The notes: generated from the letters alone by a model not told the origin. 64,000 nucleotides of DNA from Nostoc sp. JL34 (GCF_017114945.1 NZ_JABXKQ010000124.1:30383-94382); one strand, 5' to 3'. Counted from the first letter of the stretch, positions 1-7,969 are shown. Numbers and translations: made by a program.

Positions 1-1800
1 CAATTTGGGCAATGCTTACAATTATCAGGGAAAGTACCAACAAGCGATTGAGTTCTATCAGCAGTCTTTGGATATATTTAGGGACATAGGCGATCGCAAT
101 GGTGAAGGTAATTCCTTAAACAATTTGGGCAGTGCTTACAATTATCAGGGACAGTACCAACGAGCGATTGAGTTCTTCCAGCAGTCTTTGAAAATCAAAA
201 GGGACATAGGCGATTGTAATGGCGAAGGTAGTTCCTTAAACAATTTGGGCAATGCTTACAATTATCAGGGAAAGTACCAACAAGCGATTGAGTTCTATCA
301 GCAGTCTTTGGATATATTTAGGGACATAGGCGATCGCAATGGTGAAGGTAATTCCTTAAACAATTTGGGCAGTGCTTACAATTATCAGGGACAGTACCAA
401 CGAGCGATTGAGTTCTTCCAGCAGTCTTTGAAAATCAAAAGGGAGATTGGCGATCGCAATGGTGAAGGTAGTTCCTTAAACAATTTGGGCAGTGCTTACC
501 GTTCCCTGGGACAGTACCAACAAGCGATTGAGTTCTTCCAGCAGTCTTTGAAAATATATAGGGACATAGGCGATCGCAAAACAGAAGGCTTATCTTTAGC
601 TAATTTGGGTAATGCTTACTTATGTCTGGGGCAGTACCAACAGGCGATAGATTTCTACCAGCAGTCTTTGGACATTGCTAGGGAAATCGGCGATCGCAAA
701 ACAGAAGGCTTATCTTTAGCTAATTTGGGTAATGCTTACTTCTCTCAGGGGCAGTACCAACAGGCGATAGATTTCTACCAGCAGTCTTTGGATATAGCTA
801 CGGAAATCGGCGATCGCAAAACAGAAAGCTTATCCTTAATGAATTTGGGTGTTGCTGACTTATCTCTAGGGCATTACCAACAAGCGATAGATTTCCACCA
901 GCAGTCTTTGGATATAGCTACAGAAATCAGCGATCGCAAAACAGAAGGCTTATCTTTAGCTAATTTGGGTAATGCTTACTTCTCTCAGGGGCAGTACCAA
1001 CAGGCGATAGATTTCTACCAGCAGTCTTTGGATATAGCTACGGAAATCGGCGATCGCAAAACAGAAAGCTTATCCTTAATGAATTTGGGTGTTGCTGACT
1101 TATCTCTAGGGCATTACCAACAAGCGATAGATTTCCACCAGCAGTCTTTGGATATAGCTACAGAAATCAGCGATCGCAAAACAGAAGGCTTATCTTTAGC
1201 TAATTTGGGTAATGCTTACTTCTCTCAGGGGCAGTACCAACAGGCGATAGATTTCTTGCAGCAGTCTTTGGATATAGCTAGGGAAATCGGCGATCGCTTT
1301 GGCGAAGGTAATTCCTTAATCAGTTTGGGTAATGCTTACTTCTCTCAGGGGCAGTACCAACAGGCGATTGAGTTCTTGCAACAGTCTTTGGATATAGCTA
1401 GGGAAATCGGCGCTCGCAATTCTGAAGGCAAATCCTTAATGAATTTGGGTATTGCTTACGGTTCTCAGGGGCAGTACCAACAGGCGATTGAGTTCTTGCA
1501 GCAGTCTTTGGAGATAGCTAGGGAAATAGGCGATCGCGATTCTGAAGGCAAATCCTTAGGTAATTTGGGTAATGCTTACAACTCTCAGGGGCAGTACCAA
1601 CAGGCGATAGCTTTGTTTGAGCAGTCTTTGGAGATAGCTAGGGAAATAGGCGATCGCAATTCTGAAGGCGCATCCTTAGGTAATTTGGGTAATGCTTACA
1701 ACTCTCAGGGGCAGTACCAACGGGCGATAGAGTTCTTGCAGCAGTCTTTGGATATAGCTAGGGAAATAGGCGATCGCAATGGCGAAGCGATCACATGGTT
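1..1800 (+). repeat. Tandem array of fifteen 120-bp units (TPR codons), with recent 240-bp duplications
   Basis: The DNA repeats every 120 bp without length variation. Bases 721-960 and 961-1200 are identical, and 1-204 matches 241-444 exactly before a few differences. In 13 of 15 units the codons Gly-Asp-Arg (or Ser-Asp-Arg) are written as a HIP1 octamer at the same unit position. Units 2 (near 211) and 12 (near 1411) have lost it by point change. The pattern indicates recent expansion by unequal recombination in two-unit steps. Confidence 0.95.
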
Positions 1801-2026
1801 TAATTTAGGTCTGTCATTAGAAAACCTCAATCGGGAATCAGACGCGCTGGGTGCTTATCGCAATGCCCGTGAACTTTGTCAGGCGATGGGACTCGATGCT
1901 AATGTGCAAGATTGTAACAATGCAATTGAGCGTCTTTCTAAACCACAAACGCCTGTAGTCCATCGTCGTGGGTTTTGGGTGTGGTTGCATCGGTTGTGGC
2001 GTTGGATAGGCAGTTGGTTTCGGTGA
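2..2026 (+). CDS. TPR-repeat protein, 5' end outside the window
   Basis: This is the 3' part of a gene that enters from the left edge; the reading frame is open at base 2, so the real start lies upstream. It encodes about 15 tetratricopeptide units of exactly 40 residues plus one degenerate unit (about residues 600-635). Each unit follows the pattern NLGNAY-QGQYQQAIEFxQQSL-IAREIGDR. TPR arrays form alpha-solenoids that bind partner proteins. The 40-residue spacing is that of the extended TPR_12 class found in NB-ARC/AAA-linked and signalling proteins of filamentous cyanobacteria. The last 20 residues are rich in Trp and Arg and could touch a membrane or partner. Any N-terminal effector domain is outside the window, so the function is unknown. 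Confidence 0.9.
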   Translation, partial: NLGNAYNYQGKYQQAIEFYQQSLDIFRDIGDRNGEGNSLNNLGSAYNYQGQYQRAIEFFQQSLKIKRDIGDCNGEGSSLNNLGNAYNYQGKYQQAIEFYQQSLDIFRDIGDRNGEGNSLNNLGSAYNYQGQYQRAIEFFQQSLKIKREIGDRNGEGSSLNNLGSAYRSLGQYQQAIEFFQQSLKIYRDIGDRKTEGLSLANLGNAYLCLGQYQQAIDFYQQSLDIAREIGDRKTEGLSLANLGNAYFSQGQYQQAIDFYQQSLDIATEIGDRKTESLSLMNLGVADLSLGHYQQAIDFHQQSLDIATEISDRKTEGLSLANLGNAYFSQGQYQQAIDFYQQSLDIATEIGDRKTESLSLMNLGVADLSLGHYQQAIDFHQQSLDIATEISDRKTEGLSLANLGNAYFSQGQYQQAIDFLQQSLDIAREIGDRFGEGNSLISLGNAYFSQGQYQQAIEFLQQSLDIAREIGARNSEGKSLMNLGIAYGSQGQYQQAIEFLQQSLEIAREIGDRDSEGKSLGNLGNAYNSQGQYQQAIALFEQSLEIAREIGDRNSEGASLGNLGNAYNSQGQYQRAIEFLQQSLDIAREIGDRNGEAITWFNLGLSLENLNRESDALGAYRNARELCQAMGLDANVQDCNNAIERLSKPQTPVVHRRGFWVWLHRLWRWIGSWFR

Positions 2027-2479
2027 TAATATTGATTTACTATCTTATGGAAACGGAAATAGTCGGCTATTTTTCAACTATATGTTCGGAACTATAAGGC
2101 TTACCAATCATTTGAGCCGTTATTATCTCAAGAGTAATTTGGAGAATAGTTATAAAACCACGCGATCGCTCTTGTCGATTCCCATCACTGAGACAAAAGC
2201 GCTCGCAATTATTTTACTGGCTTTGACTCGCACATCACGAATTTGGCTCTCCCAACAACACAATTGAGATACAAATCTTTCTACTCGATTTGGAGGTGAT
2301 TTGCGATCGCAATTCAATTTTGCGCGTCTGGACTGGAATTCGACACCCTGAGTTCCTGTATGTACGTAAGTATCCTTGCTTATCTGCGAACTATCATCTG
2401 GAAAAATCTGGAAGACCGCTCTTATGGGTTCCTATCAATGATAATTTTAAGCATTGGGAACCCCTAAAAATCAAAGTTT
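2027..2479. other. Intergenic region, no supported gene
   Basis: AT-rich spacer between the TPR gene and chlM with two HIP1 sites. Short open frames exist on both strands: a plus frame from a TTG at 2290 that runs into chlM, and a minus frame open from 2431 down to 2150 with no ATG. Neither has a credible start or a recognisable family, so neither is called. The chlM promoter should lie here. Confidence 0.5.
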
Positions 2480-3166
2480 ATGAACGTAGCCGACGACAAA
2501 ACGATTGTTCGTGAGTATTTCAATTCCACAGGGTTTGACCGTTGGAAGCGAATCTACGGCGATGGCGAAGTCAACAAAGTTCAACTAGACATCCGCACTG
2601 GACACCAGCAAACCGTGGATACAGTACTCGGTTGGCTGAAGGCTGATAACAATTTACCACAACTATCAATCTGTGATGCTGGGTGTGGTGTCGGTAGTCT
2701 CAGCATTCCCCTGGCGGTAGATGGTGCCAAAGTCTATGCCACCGATATTTCTGAAAAAATGGTGGAAGAAGGCAAGGATAGAGCGAAGCAAACTTTGGGA
2801 AATACCGAAAATCCTACTTTTGCTGTGCAGGATTTGGAATCGTTGAGTGGTAGTTACGATACTGTTATTTGCTTGGATGTTCTTATTCACTACCCCCAAG
2901 AAAAAGCCGATGAGATGATATCTCACCTCTGTTCTTTGGCACAATCGCGGATAATTCTCAGTTTTGCACCGAAGACCTGTGCCCTGAGTATACTCAAGAA
3001 AATTGGCAGTTTCTTTCCTGGGCCTAGTAAAGCCACTCGTGCATATTTGCATCGTGAGGCTGATGTGGTGAAAATCTTGGAAAGTAATGGCTTTTCTTTG
3101 CAACGACGGGCAATGACGAAGACTCGCTTCTATTTTTCTCGCTTACTGGAAGCTACACGCGAGTAA
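2480..3166 (+). CDS. chlM: Magnesium-protoporphyrin IX O-methyltransferase
   Basis: Transfers a methyl group from S-adenosylmethionine to the 13-propionate of Mg-protoporphyrin IX, the step after Mg-chelatase in chlorophyll synthesis; it works at the thylakoid/plasma membrane. The 228 residues match the family length. Residues 65-75 (DAGCGVGSLSI) are SAM-binding motif I, and ATDISEKM (about 88-95) is motif II. The N-terminal DDKTIVREYFNSTGFDRW stretch and GDGEVNKVQLDIR are characteristic of ChlM/BchM. The ATG start agrees with these family hallmarks at the N-terminus, although no strong Shine-Dalgarno is seen. It appears monocistronic, followed by a stem-loop at 3172-3211. Recognition is by family motif. 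Confidence 0.95.
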   Translation: MNVADDKTIVREYFNSTGFDRWKRIYGDGEVNKVQLDIRTGHQQTVDTVLGWLKADNNLPQLSICDAGCGVGSLSIPLAVDGAKVYATDISEKMVEEGKDRAKQTLGNTENPTFAVQDLESLSGSYDTVICLDVLIHYPQEKADEMISHLCSLAQSRIILSFAPKTCALSILKKIGSFFPGPSKATRAYLHREADVVKILESNGFSLQRRAMTKTRFYFSRLLEATRE

Positions 3167-3171
3167 GATTA

Positions 3172-3211
3172 AAATCGCAGCAAAGGTATAATAAACCTCT
3201 TGCTGCGATTT
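3172..3211. terminator. 12-bp perfect stem-loop, possible bidirectional terminator
   Basis: AAATCGCAGCAA (3172-3183) pairs perfectly with TTGCTGCGATTT (3200-3211), with a 16-nt loop. It starts 6 bp after the chlM stop and also lies 8 bp past the end of a minus-strand frame (3219-3368). There is no long T tract, so it may act as a transcript-end stabiliser rather than a classical intrinsic terminator. Confidence 0.6.
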
Positions 3212-3218
3212 GACAATA

Positions 3219-3368
3219 TCAAACCTGAGATATGGTAGATATTGCAGTTGGCATCAAGCCTTGTTTTTTCTCTAAATAACCGTTGTTCCGCTCTGCATAA
3301 TCATACATTTTTACAAAGGTAGCGATCGCAGCTGCTTCCAAGAAAATTGTGAAAGCAACTAACCATAT
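3219..3368 (-). pseudogene. Possible 3' remnant of a small membrane protein gene
   Basis: On the minus strand a frame of 49 codons ends at 3219 and reads like protein. It has a hydrophobic N-terminal stretch (WLVAFTIFLEAAAIATFV) followed by a charged KMYDYAERNNGYLEKKQG segment. It is preceded by an in-frame stop and has no ATG or GTG at the beginning, so it may be the tail of a decayed gene. Another short minus-strand frame at 3440-3541, starting with GTG, could be part of the same decayed locus. The remaining DNA of 3167-3673 is AT-rich and holds nothing else recognisable. Confidence 0.25.
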
Positions 3369-3673
3369 TTACGTTTTATTCAGATAAAACTTTTTCTTTG
3401 AAGCTTCAACAGAGGATATAGATTTCTGGGAATGCTGACTCAAAGAGTTTCATAGGTGTATTTAATTTCTTGTTTATCTAGTTTCTCTAATTTCCTAATT
3501 TCATACCATAACGGGTGACATTGTATTAACCAACGCTGCACTAATTAAGCAATGTAGGCAAAAAAATATTGTGTAAAAGCTAAAAAACTGTCGCTGGGAG
3601 GAGATTGATATATTGGAACCTTTATGAAACTCAGGTTAAAATCGCAAGCAAAGTGTAAATCTGAAGTGAAACT

Positions 3674-4153
3674 ATGAAAACTGCTGAAAAATTAGCTGCC
3701 GGTTGGCTACTGACACTCGGATTCATGTTTGTAACTCTATCAGCAACAGCGGCATTAGAAAAACTTGCTACACGTAAAGCCATCATAATACCTACAAGTG
3801 AGTATGAGTTTAACGCACCGAATGCTACTTATGAAGATAATAATGCTGCTGTTGGCGGTCTAATTTTTGGCGTTCCTACCCTAACACTGGGTACATGGTT
3901 AGCATTGGGATTGTACCGTCAAAGTCGGCAGGATAAAAAGGCGATTAATCAACAAGTTAGCGATCGCCTGCAATCGATTTTTTATGAGATGCTACAAGAA
4001 AATCACGGGCGCGTAACTGTTTTAGGCTTTGCCATACAGTCACAACTACCCGCAGCTAACGCCAGACAATATTTAGATGAAAAAGCTAAAGAATTCAATG
4101 CAAACTTTAAGGTGAACGAAGAAGGGGCTGTATCATATCATTTTGATGTCTAA
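3674..4153 (+). CDS. Conserved hypothetical membrane protein with two TM segments
   Basis: 159 residues, family not recognised. The N-terminus is a hydrophobic helix (about 8-28, WLLTLGFMFVTLSATAAL), followed by an acidic/Asn-rich loop. A second membrane segment (about 58-78, GGLIFGVPTLTLGTWLALGLY) comes next, then a basic YRQSRQDKK stop-transfer. The soluble C-terminal region (about 85-159) is predicted alpha/beta (LQSIFYEMLQENHGRVTVLGFA, then ARQYLDEKAKEFNANF) and ends in a short strand with FDV. The C-terminal part resembles a small winged-helix-like fold (helix, LGFA turn, helix, strand), but this is inference. The ATG start is preceded by GAAGTGAAACT. The next gene (DUF423) is on the same strand 86 bp downstream, across a repeat. 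Confidence 0.7.
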   Translation: MKTAEKLAAGWLLTLGFMFVTLSATAALEKLATRKAIIIPTSEYEFNAPNATYEDNNAAVGGLIFGVPTLTLGTWLALGLYRQSRQDKKAINQQVSDRLQSIFYEMLQENHGRVTVLGFAIQSQLPAANARQYLDEKAKEFNANFKVNEEGAVSYHFDV

Positions 4154-4156
4154 ATT

Positions 4157-4213
4157 GTCATTGGTCATTTGTCCTTTGTCATTTGTTATTCACTAATGAC
4201 CAATGACCAATGA
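4157..4213. repeat. Inverted GTCATTGGTCATT / AATGACCAATGAC intergenic repeat
   Basis: Direct heptamer-like repeats (TTGTCATT, TTGGTCATT, TTTGTCATT) are followed by their complement (AATGACCAATGACCAATGAC). The block can fold on itself and is a repeat type common in Nostoc intergenic DNA. It ends in the first possible ATG of the downstream gene, an argument for using the later start at 4240. Confidence 0.7.
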
Positions 4214-4239
4214 CGATCTTCAACTTACGGCTAGGTCTA

Positions 4240-4620
4240 ATGACGCAGATTTTTTTGAGCGTAGCTGCCATTTTAGGCGGTTTGTCAGTTGCTGCTGGTG
4301 CTTTTGCTTCCCATGCCTTACGGGAAAAAATTAGTGAGCGATCGCTAGAAATTTTTGAAACTGGCGCTCGTTACCAAATGTATCATGCTTTAGCGCTTTT
4401 CTTAGTAGCCATACTAATTAGTCGTACTGAGTCCCCTCAACCCACTCTCATCGCCAGTGGATGGCTGTTTCTCATCGGCATTGCTATTTTCTCAGGTAGC
4501 TTGTATGCCCTTAGCTTAACCGGTATTAAATCCTTGGGAGCGATCGCACCACTAGGCGGTGCAGCCTTTCTTGCTGGTTGGGCTGCTTTAGCTTTTGCGG
4601 CTTGGAATTTGAAGTTGTAA
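4240..4620 (+). CDS. DUF423 (YgdD-type) inner-membrane protein
   Basis: A small integral membrane protein of unknown function, about 126 residues, close to the usual DUF423 length. Four hydrophobic segments are visible. Family signatures are the GGLSVAAGAFASHALRE motif near the N-terminus and the FETGARYQMYHALALF block after it, then SGSLYALSLTG and GAIAPLGGAAFLAGW. An in-frame ATG 30 bp upstream (4210) is part of the intergenic repeat, and the protein it would add does not resemble the family. The ATG at 4240 (MTQIFLSVAAI) is therefore preferred. It is followed by a stem-loop at 4625-4656. Confidence 0.85.
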   Translation: MTQIFLSVAAILGGLSVAAGAFASHALREKISERSLEIFETGARYQMYHALALFLVAILISRTESPQPTLIASGWLFLIGIAIFSGSLYALSLTGIKSLGAIAPLGGAAFLAGWAALAFAAWNLKL

Positions 4621-4624
4621 AAAA

Positions 4625-4656
4625 GTTAGGGGTTAGAAGTTAAAAACTCCTAACTC
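4625..4656 (+). terminator. Stem-loop after the DUF423 gene
   Basis: AGTTAGGGGTT (4625-4635) pairs with AACTCCTAACT (4646-4656); 10 of 11 positions are Watson-Crick and the other is a G-T wobble. The loop is 10 nt. It begins 5 bp after the stop codon, but no strong T run follows. It belongs to the GTTAGGAGTT repeat class scattered through this window. Confidence 0.55.
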
Positions 4657-5002
4657 CATTTATTGGAAGCTCAATTTCCTGCTTTTTATCGCATATTTTC
4701 CAACACATAAGATTGCCAAACTCATAAAAATAATTTCCGTAATTTTACATAAACTATGAGCATTAAAAAATATTTAATTGCATAAGTGTATTGCTAAATA
4801 ACGTTTAAATTTTTGTGATCAAATAATTGATAAACACCAAGGTAAAATATAAATAATATCAGAATTTGAGCAAGGAACAGAATTTGCAATCATTTTACCT
4901 ATTAAAACCCAAATAAACTAGTACTGCTATCTATAGGTAACGCAGAATTTAAAACTACCAAAGTTCTGTTTAAAAAAAAATCATGAGCGAGGAGTTATGA
5001 AC
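4657..5002. other. AT-rich convergent intergenic region, nothing recognised
   Basis: Spacer between the 3' ends of the DUF423 gene and the minus-strand nucleotidyltransferase gene. It is low-complexity AT-rich DNA with a run of nine A residues near 4972 and a small inverted repeat around 4998-5018 (ATGAACTCATAATTCAT type). No gene or known motif is seen. Confidence 0.5.
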
Positions 5003-5764
5003 TCATAATTCATAGCTTCTTACTCTCAAGCGAACCAACAAATTATGCAAAGCCACATTACTTGAAGGTACTTCAGGCAATGGGCTAGATTCATACGCCT
5101 CCTGCAACTTATTACGCAGACGTTCATATTCTCTTTGATGAAAATCTACATTAATATCTGACAAAATAGACCTTTCTGTACTTGCTAACTTTTGAGCAAT
5201 TAAATCATGAATATATGGTAAATTAAAAACCTCATTGAGCTTAATTAAATTAGCTTCAACTACCCCTGCTTGCATCAGATAAATCCCTGTCAAGAGGACT
5301 CGATAAACATAAAGCAATGGCTTAATTCGATGCGTCTGCTCTTGATGAAAAAGTTTCCATTGGGTTGCAGCAAAACCCATATAGTGGTAACTATAGTGAC
5401 GAGTAATGCAATTTTTAGCAATAAATTTCAATTCTTCATGTTCAGATGAAGTTGTTAATATTAAAGGTGAATACAATTGCTCTAAAACATAACCATTCTT
5501 TTTAAGTAGCATCAAAAAGAATTTTTTGACATCATGAGTTACTAAATCAATTTCTAAAGATTCGCGAACTTCTGAAACTTCAATAGTTTCATTTCCAGTC
5601 TCTAATCCTACTACTTCTTGAACTGGTAAAATATGCACACCACGCAAGTCATAATCAGAATCAGGTGACGGAAAGCCATATAAGTGGGAACCACTGATGA
5701 TGGTGAATAAAAGCGGGTAAGGCTGTTGCCCAATAATTGTGTTAATAGAAGGTGGAATATTCAT
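5003..5764 (-). CDS. Predicted nucleotidyltransferase (PF10127/RlaP-like, pol-beta superfamily)
   Basis: The 253-residue protein carries the nucleotidyltransferase signature GSHLYG (25-30) followed by DSDYDLRG (35-42). The Asp pair is expected to bind metal and nucleotide triphosphate. The rest is helical with conserved YHYMGFA and RIKPLLYVYRVLLTG blocks typical of this family, found in phages and bacteria, with substrate generally unknown. The start is ATG at 5764; no later start codon would keep the catalytic motif. The start codon is separated from the divergent egtC start by one base, so its promoter must overlap the egtC coding region. A role in ergothioneine metabolism is not supported beyond the adjacency. 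Confidence 0.8.
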   Translation of the reverse strand: MNIPPSINTIIGQQPYPLLFTIISGSHLYGFPSPDSDYDLRGVHILPVQEVVGLETGNETIEVSEVRESLEIDLVTHDVKKFFLMLLKKNGYVLEQLYSPLILTTSSEHEELKFIAKNCITRHYSYHYMGFAATQWKLFHQEQTHRIKPLLYVYRVLLTGIYLMQAGVVEANLIKLNEVFNLPYIHDLIAQKLASTERSILSDINVDFHQREYERLRNKLQEAYESSPLPEVPSSNVALHNLLVRLRVRSYEL

Positions 5765-5765
5765 A

Positions 5766-6554
5766 ATGTGCCGTTTACTTGCTTACCTCGGTTCGCCTGT
5801 TTCTTTAGATCATCTTCTGTATAAATCAGAACATTCACTGATAGTCCAGAGTTATCAACCCCGCGAAATGACCTCTGGGGTAGTAAATGCAGATGGCTTT
5901 GGTGTGGGTTGGTATCATAGTCAAAAAGATACTAACCCTTTTGTCTACAAAAATACCCTGCCTATTTGGAATGATATAAACCTACCCAGTCTGAGCCGTT
6001 ATGTTGAATCAAAGTGTGTACTTGCTTATGTCCGCAGTGCTACATCAGGACAATCCGTAGATTTTGCTAATTGTCAGCCCTTTAACCATCAACAACAGCT
6101 GTTTATTCACAATGGACGAATCGAAAATTTCCGCAAAACATTATACAGAAAAATTCGCAGCACTTTAACTCAAGAATTTTACGAAAAAATTCATGGCAGT
6201 ACTGATTCCGAACACATTTTTGCATTGTTACTTTCACAAAGTCAAATTAACAAACATCGACCTCCAGAATATGCTTTACGCAGCACATTATTAACGCTTT
6301 TAGAGATGGCAAAACGCTATGAAGTCGAAGCTTCACTCAATATAATCTTTAGTGACGGGCATCGCCTAATAGCTTCTCGCTTTGCTACCACTTCACCGCC
6401 TCCATCTCTTTACTGGATACGAGATGATCCGACTTTTCCAAAATCCGTAATTATTGCGTCCGAACCTCTATTTATAGGTAATTGGATTGCTTGTCCAGAA
6501 AATAGCATTATTAGTGTGGGAGCAGACTGTGAGATCCAAATTGAGCAAATCTAG
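5766..6554 (+). CDS. egtC: Ergothioneine biosynthesis amidohydrolase EgtC (class II glutamine amidotransferase fold)
   Basis: Removes the glutamate from gamma-glutamyl-hercynylcysteine sulfoxide, the third step of the mycobacterial-type ergothioneine route. The start is fixed at ATG 5766 because class II amidotransferases need Cys at position 2 as N-terminal nucleophile: the protein reads MCRLLAYLG. Other family motifs are DGFGVGW (43-49), RSATSG (90-95), HNGRI (115-119) and a DSEHIFALL block near 150. Its stop lies just before, or slightly beyond, the likely egtB start, so the two genes are probably translationally coupled. The neighbours egtB and egtD make the pathway assignment strong. In an isolated context this would only be called a YafJ-like amidotransferase. 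Confidence 0.88.
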   Translation: MCRLLAYLGSPVSLDHLLYKSEHSLIVQSYQPREMTSGVVNADGFGVGWYHSQKDTNPFVYKNTLPIWNDINLPSLSRYVESKCVLAYVRSATSGQSVDFANCQPFNHQQQLFIHNGRIENFRKTLYRKIRSTLTQEFYEKIHGSTDSEHIFALLLSQSQINKHRPPEYALRSTLLTLLEMAKRYEVEASLNIIFSDGHRLIASRFATTSPPPSLYWIRDDPTFPKSVIIASEPLFIGNWIACPENSIISVGADCEIQIEQI

Positions 6555-6555
6555 T

Positions 6556-7869
6556 GTGAAAGAGTCTATTTATCAAGCCTTTCATGAATGTCGCCTGATA
6601 ACTTTTCTACTGTTCCAAGATATGGACGAAGCCACATTCTCTAGTCAGTCTCATCCTGACTTTAGCCCTGTTGGCTGGCACTTGGGACATATTGCCTATA
6701 TCGAGTCTTTATGGCTGCTAGAACGCAGTGCAGGTAGCCCTTGTTTGTTCCCACAATATCGTAAGCTGTTTGCAGCTGATGGTTTGCCCAAATCAGAACG
6801 CATTCATTTACCAAACTTAAAAGAAATTCGTTATTATCTAGACACAGTTAGAGAAAAAGTTCTCGAATATCTAGAAGTAGCTAATATCGAGCAGCAAGAA
6901 CGTCTCTGGCGCTTTTTAATTCAGCACGAAAGTCAGCACTATGAAATTATTAGTTTTGTGTTGGAATTAGATAGGAGGAATGGGGAACTTGGCCCCCCCG
7001 CTGGGGATAAGGGGCGATGGGGAATCGAGAGGGAAACTAGTTATTCTTCTGTTTCACTCTCTTCTCAAAGCTCACAACTCGGCACTTTCACAGAAATGAT
7101 TCAAATCCCCAGTGGTGAATTTGAGCAGGGGAGCAACTCAAGTGATGCTCTGGATAATGAACGTCCGGCACACAAAGTATATTTAGATACGTATTTTATT
7201 GACCGCTACCCTGTGACTTGTGGACAGTATCGTGCATTCATGGAGGCAGGAGGCTACCAAAATTCTCATTGGTGGTCAGAATCCGGTTGGCAATGGTTAC
7301 AAACTCAGTCAGTAACACAACCGCTTTACTGGTGTAGCGATGCCTACGACAGCAAGCTACACGGTGACGATAATCACCCGGTTTGCGGTGTAAGTTGGTA
7401 TGAAGCTGAGGCCTACTCGCGATTTGTAGGCAAGCGACTACCTACAGAAGCCGAATGGGAAAAAGCAGTCAGTTGGGATGCACGAGCTAATAGTCACCGC
7501 ACCTATCCTTGGGGAGATGAAGAACCAACCGCCCAACACTGTAATTGCGTAGGCGTAGCCCGTCGTAGACATCATCTAATTGGTAACACAACGGCAGTAG
7601 ATGCCTACCCTGCTGGGCAAAGTGCCTATGGTTTGTACGATACTCTTGGCAATGTTTGGGAGTGGACAGCTTCCTGGTTTAATGGCTACAAAGGTTTCCA
7701 AAGTTACCCTTACACAGGTTACTCGCAAGTTTATTTTGACCAGCAGCACCGCGTTTTAAAAGGCGGTAGTTGGGCAACTTGTCCTTGGGTACTGCGTTCT
7801 AGTTTTCGCAATTGGTATCATCCTGGTGTACGCCAGATATTCGCAGGGTTTCGCTGTGCTGCTGATTAA
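6556..7869 (+). CDS. egtB: Hercynine oxygenase EgtB (sulfoxide synthase)
   Basis: A non-heme iron enzyme joining hercynine and gamma-glutamylcysteine with O2 to form the sulfoxide. The N-terminal DinB_2-type domain supplies three iron ligands: H45 in WHLGH, and H124 and H128 in the HESQH motif (numbered from the GTG). The C-terminal FGE-sulfatase domain (about 175-437) shows IPSGEFEQGS, RYPVTCGQYRAFMEAGGY, RLPTEAEWEKA, YPWGDEEP, GNVWEWT and GGSWAT. GTG 6556 is one base after the egtC stop; an in-frame TTG at 6541 is an alternative. An ATG at 6487 would add residues unlike the family. The linker (about 135-175) and a loop encoded at 7547-7573 contain repeat-derived insertions not expected in the family. 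Confidence 0.9.
   Translation: MKESIYQAFHECRLITFLLFQDMDEATFSSQSHPDFSPVGWHLGHIAYIESLWLLERSAGSPCLFPQYRKLFAADGLPKSERIHLPNLKEIRYYLDTVREKVLEYLEVANIEQQERLWRFLIQHESQHYEIISFVLELDRRNGELGPPAGDKGRWGIERETSYSSVSLSSQSSQLGTFTEMIQIPSGEFEQGSNSSDALDNERPAHKVYLDTYFIDRYPVTCGQYRAFMEAGGYQNSHWWSESGWQWLQTQSVTQPLYWCSDAYDSKLHGDDNHPVCGVSWYEAEAYSRFVGKRLPTEAEWEKAVSWDARANSHRTYPWGDEEPTAQHCNCVGVARRRHHLIGNTTAVDAYPAGQSAYGLYDTLGNVWEWTASWFNGYKGFQSYPYTGYSQVYFDQQHRVLKGGSWATCPWVLRSSFRNWYHPGVRQIFAGFRCAAD
7547..7573 (+). repeat. Nostoc dispersed repeat inserted in frame in egtB
   Basis: GCGTAGGCGTAGCCC followed by GTCGTAGACATC resembles the copy at 47818-47846 (GGCGTAGC, then GCCGTAGGCATCGC). Here it is read as Cys-Val-Gly-Val-Ala-Arg-Arg-Arg-His-His, a basic insertion between the YPWGDEEP block and the VDAYPAG block of the FGE domain. 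Confidence 0.65.
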
Positions 7870-7943
7870 GTAACAAGTTAGTAATAGCACTTAAGCGCTT
7901 ACTTGCTGTAATTTTAATGGGAAAATAGCTAAAAATAGCTTGA

Positions 7944-7969
7944 ATGCTTGAGCAATATTGCTCAAGCAT
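7944..7969. terminator. 26-bp perfect palindrome between egtB and egtD
   Basis: ATGCTTGAGCAAT continues into its exact complement ATTGCTCAAGCAT, followed by GATTTTATTAG. It lies 75 bp after the egtB stop and 91 bp before the egtD start. It may be a terminator or attenuator that lowers egtD expression relative to egtCB, or a repressor site. No direct evidence distinguishes these. Confidence 0.55.

Noticed and set aside
1-1800. Regular 120-bp repetition considered as CRISPR or intergenic satellite
   Set aside because: The whole array is one open frame of TPR units; there are no unique spacers.
2150-2514. Overlapping open frames on both strands before chlM (minus 2150-2431; plus 2290-2514)
   Set aside because: Both lack an ATG and a recognisable family, and the plus one runs over the chlM start.
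6487-6555. ATG at 6487 as egtB start
   Set aside because: It would overlap egtC by 68 bp and add residues that do not resemble EgtB; GTG 6556 or TTG 6541 fits the family start.
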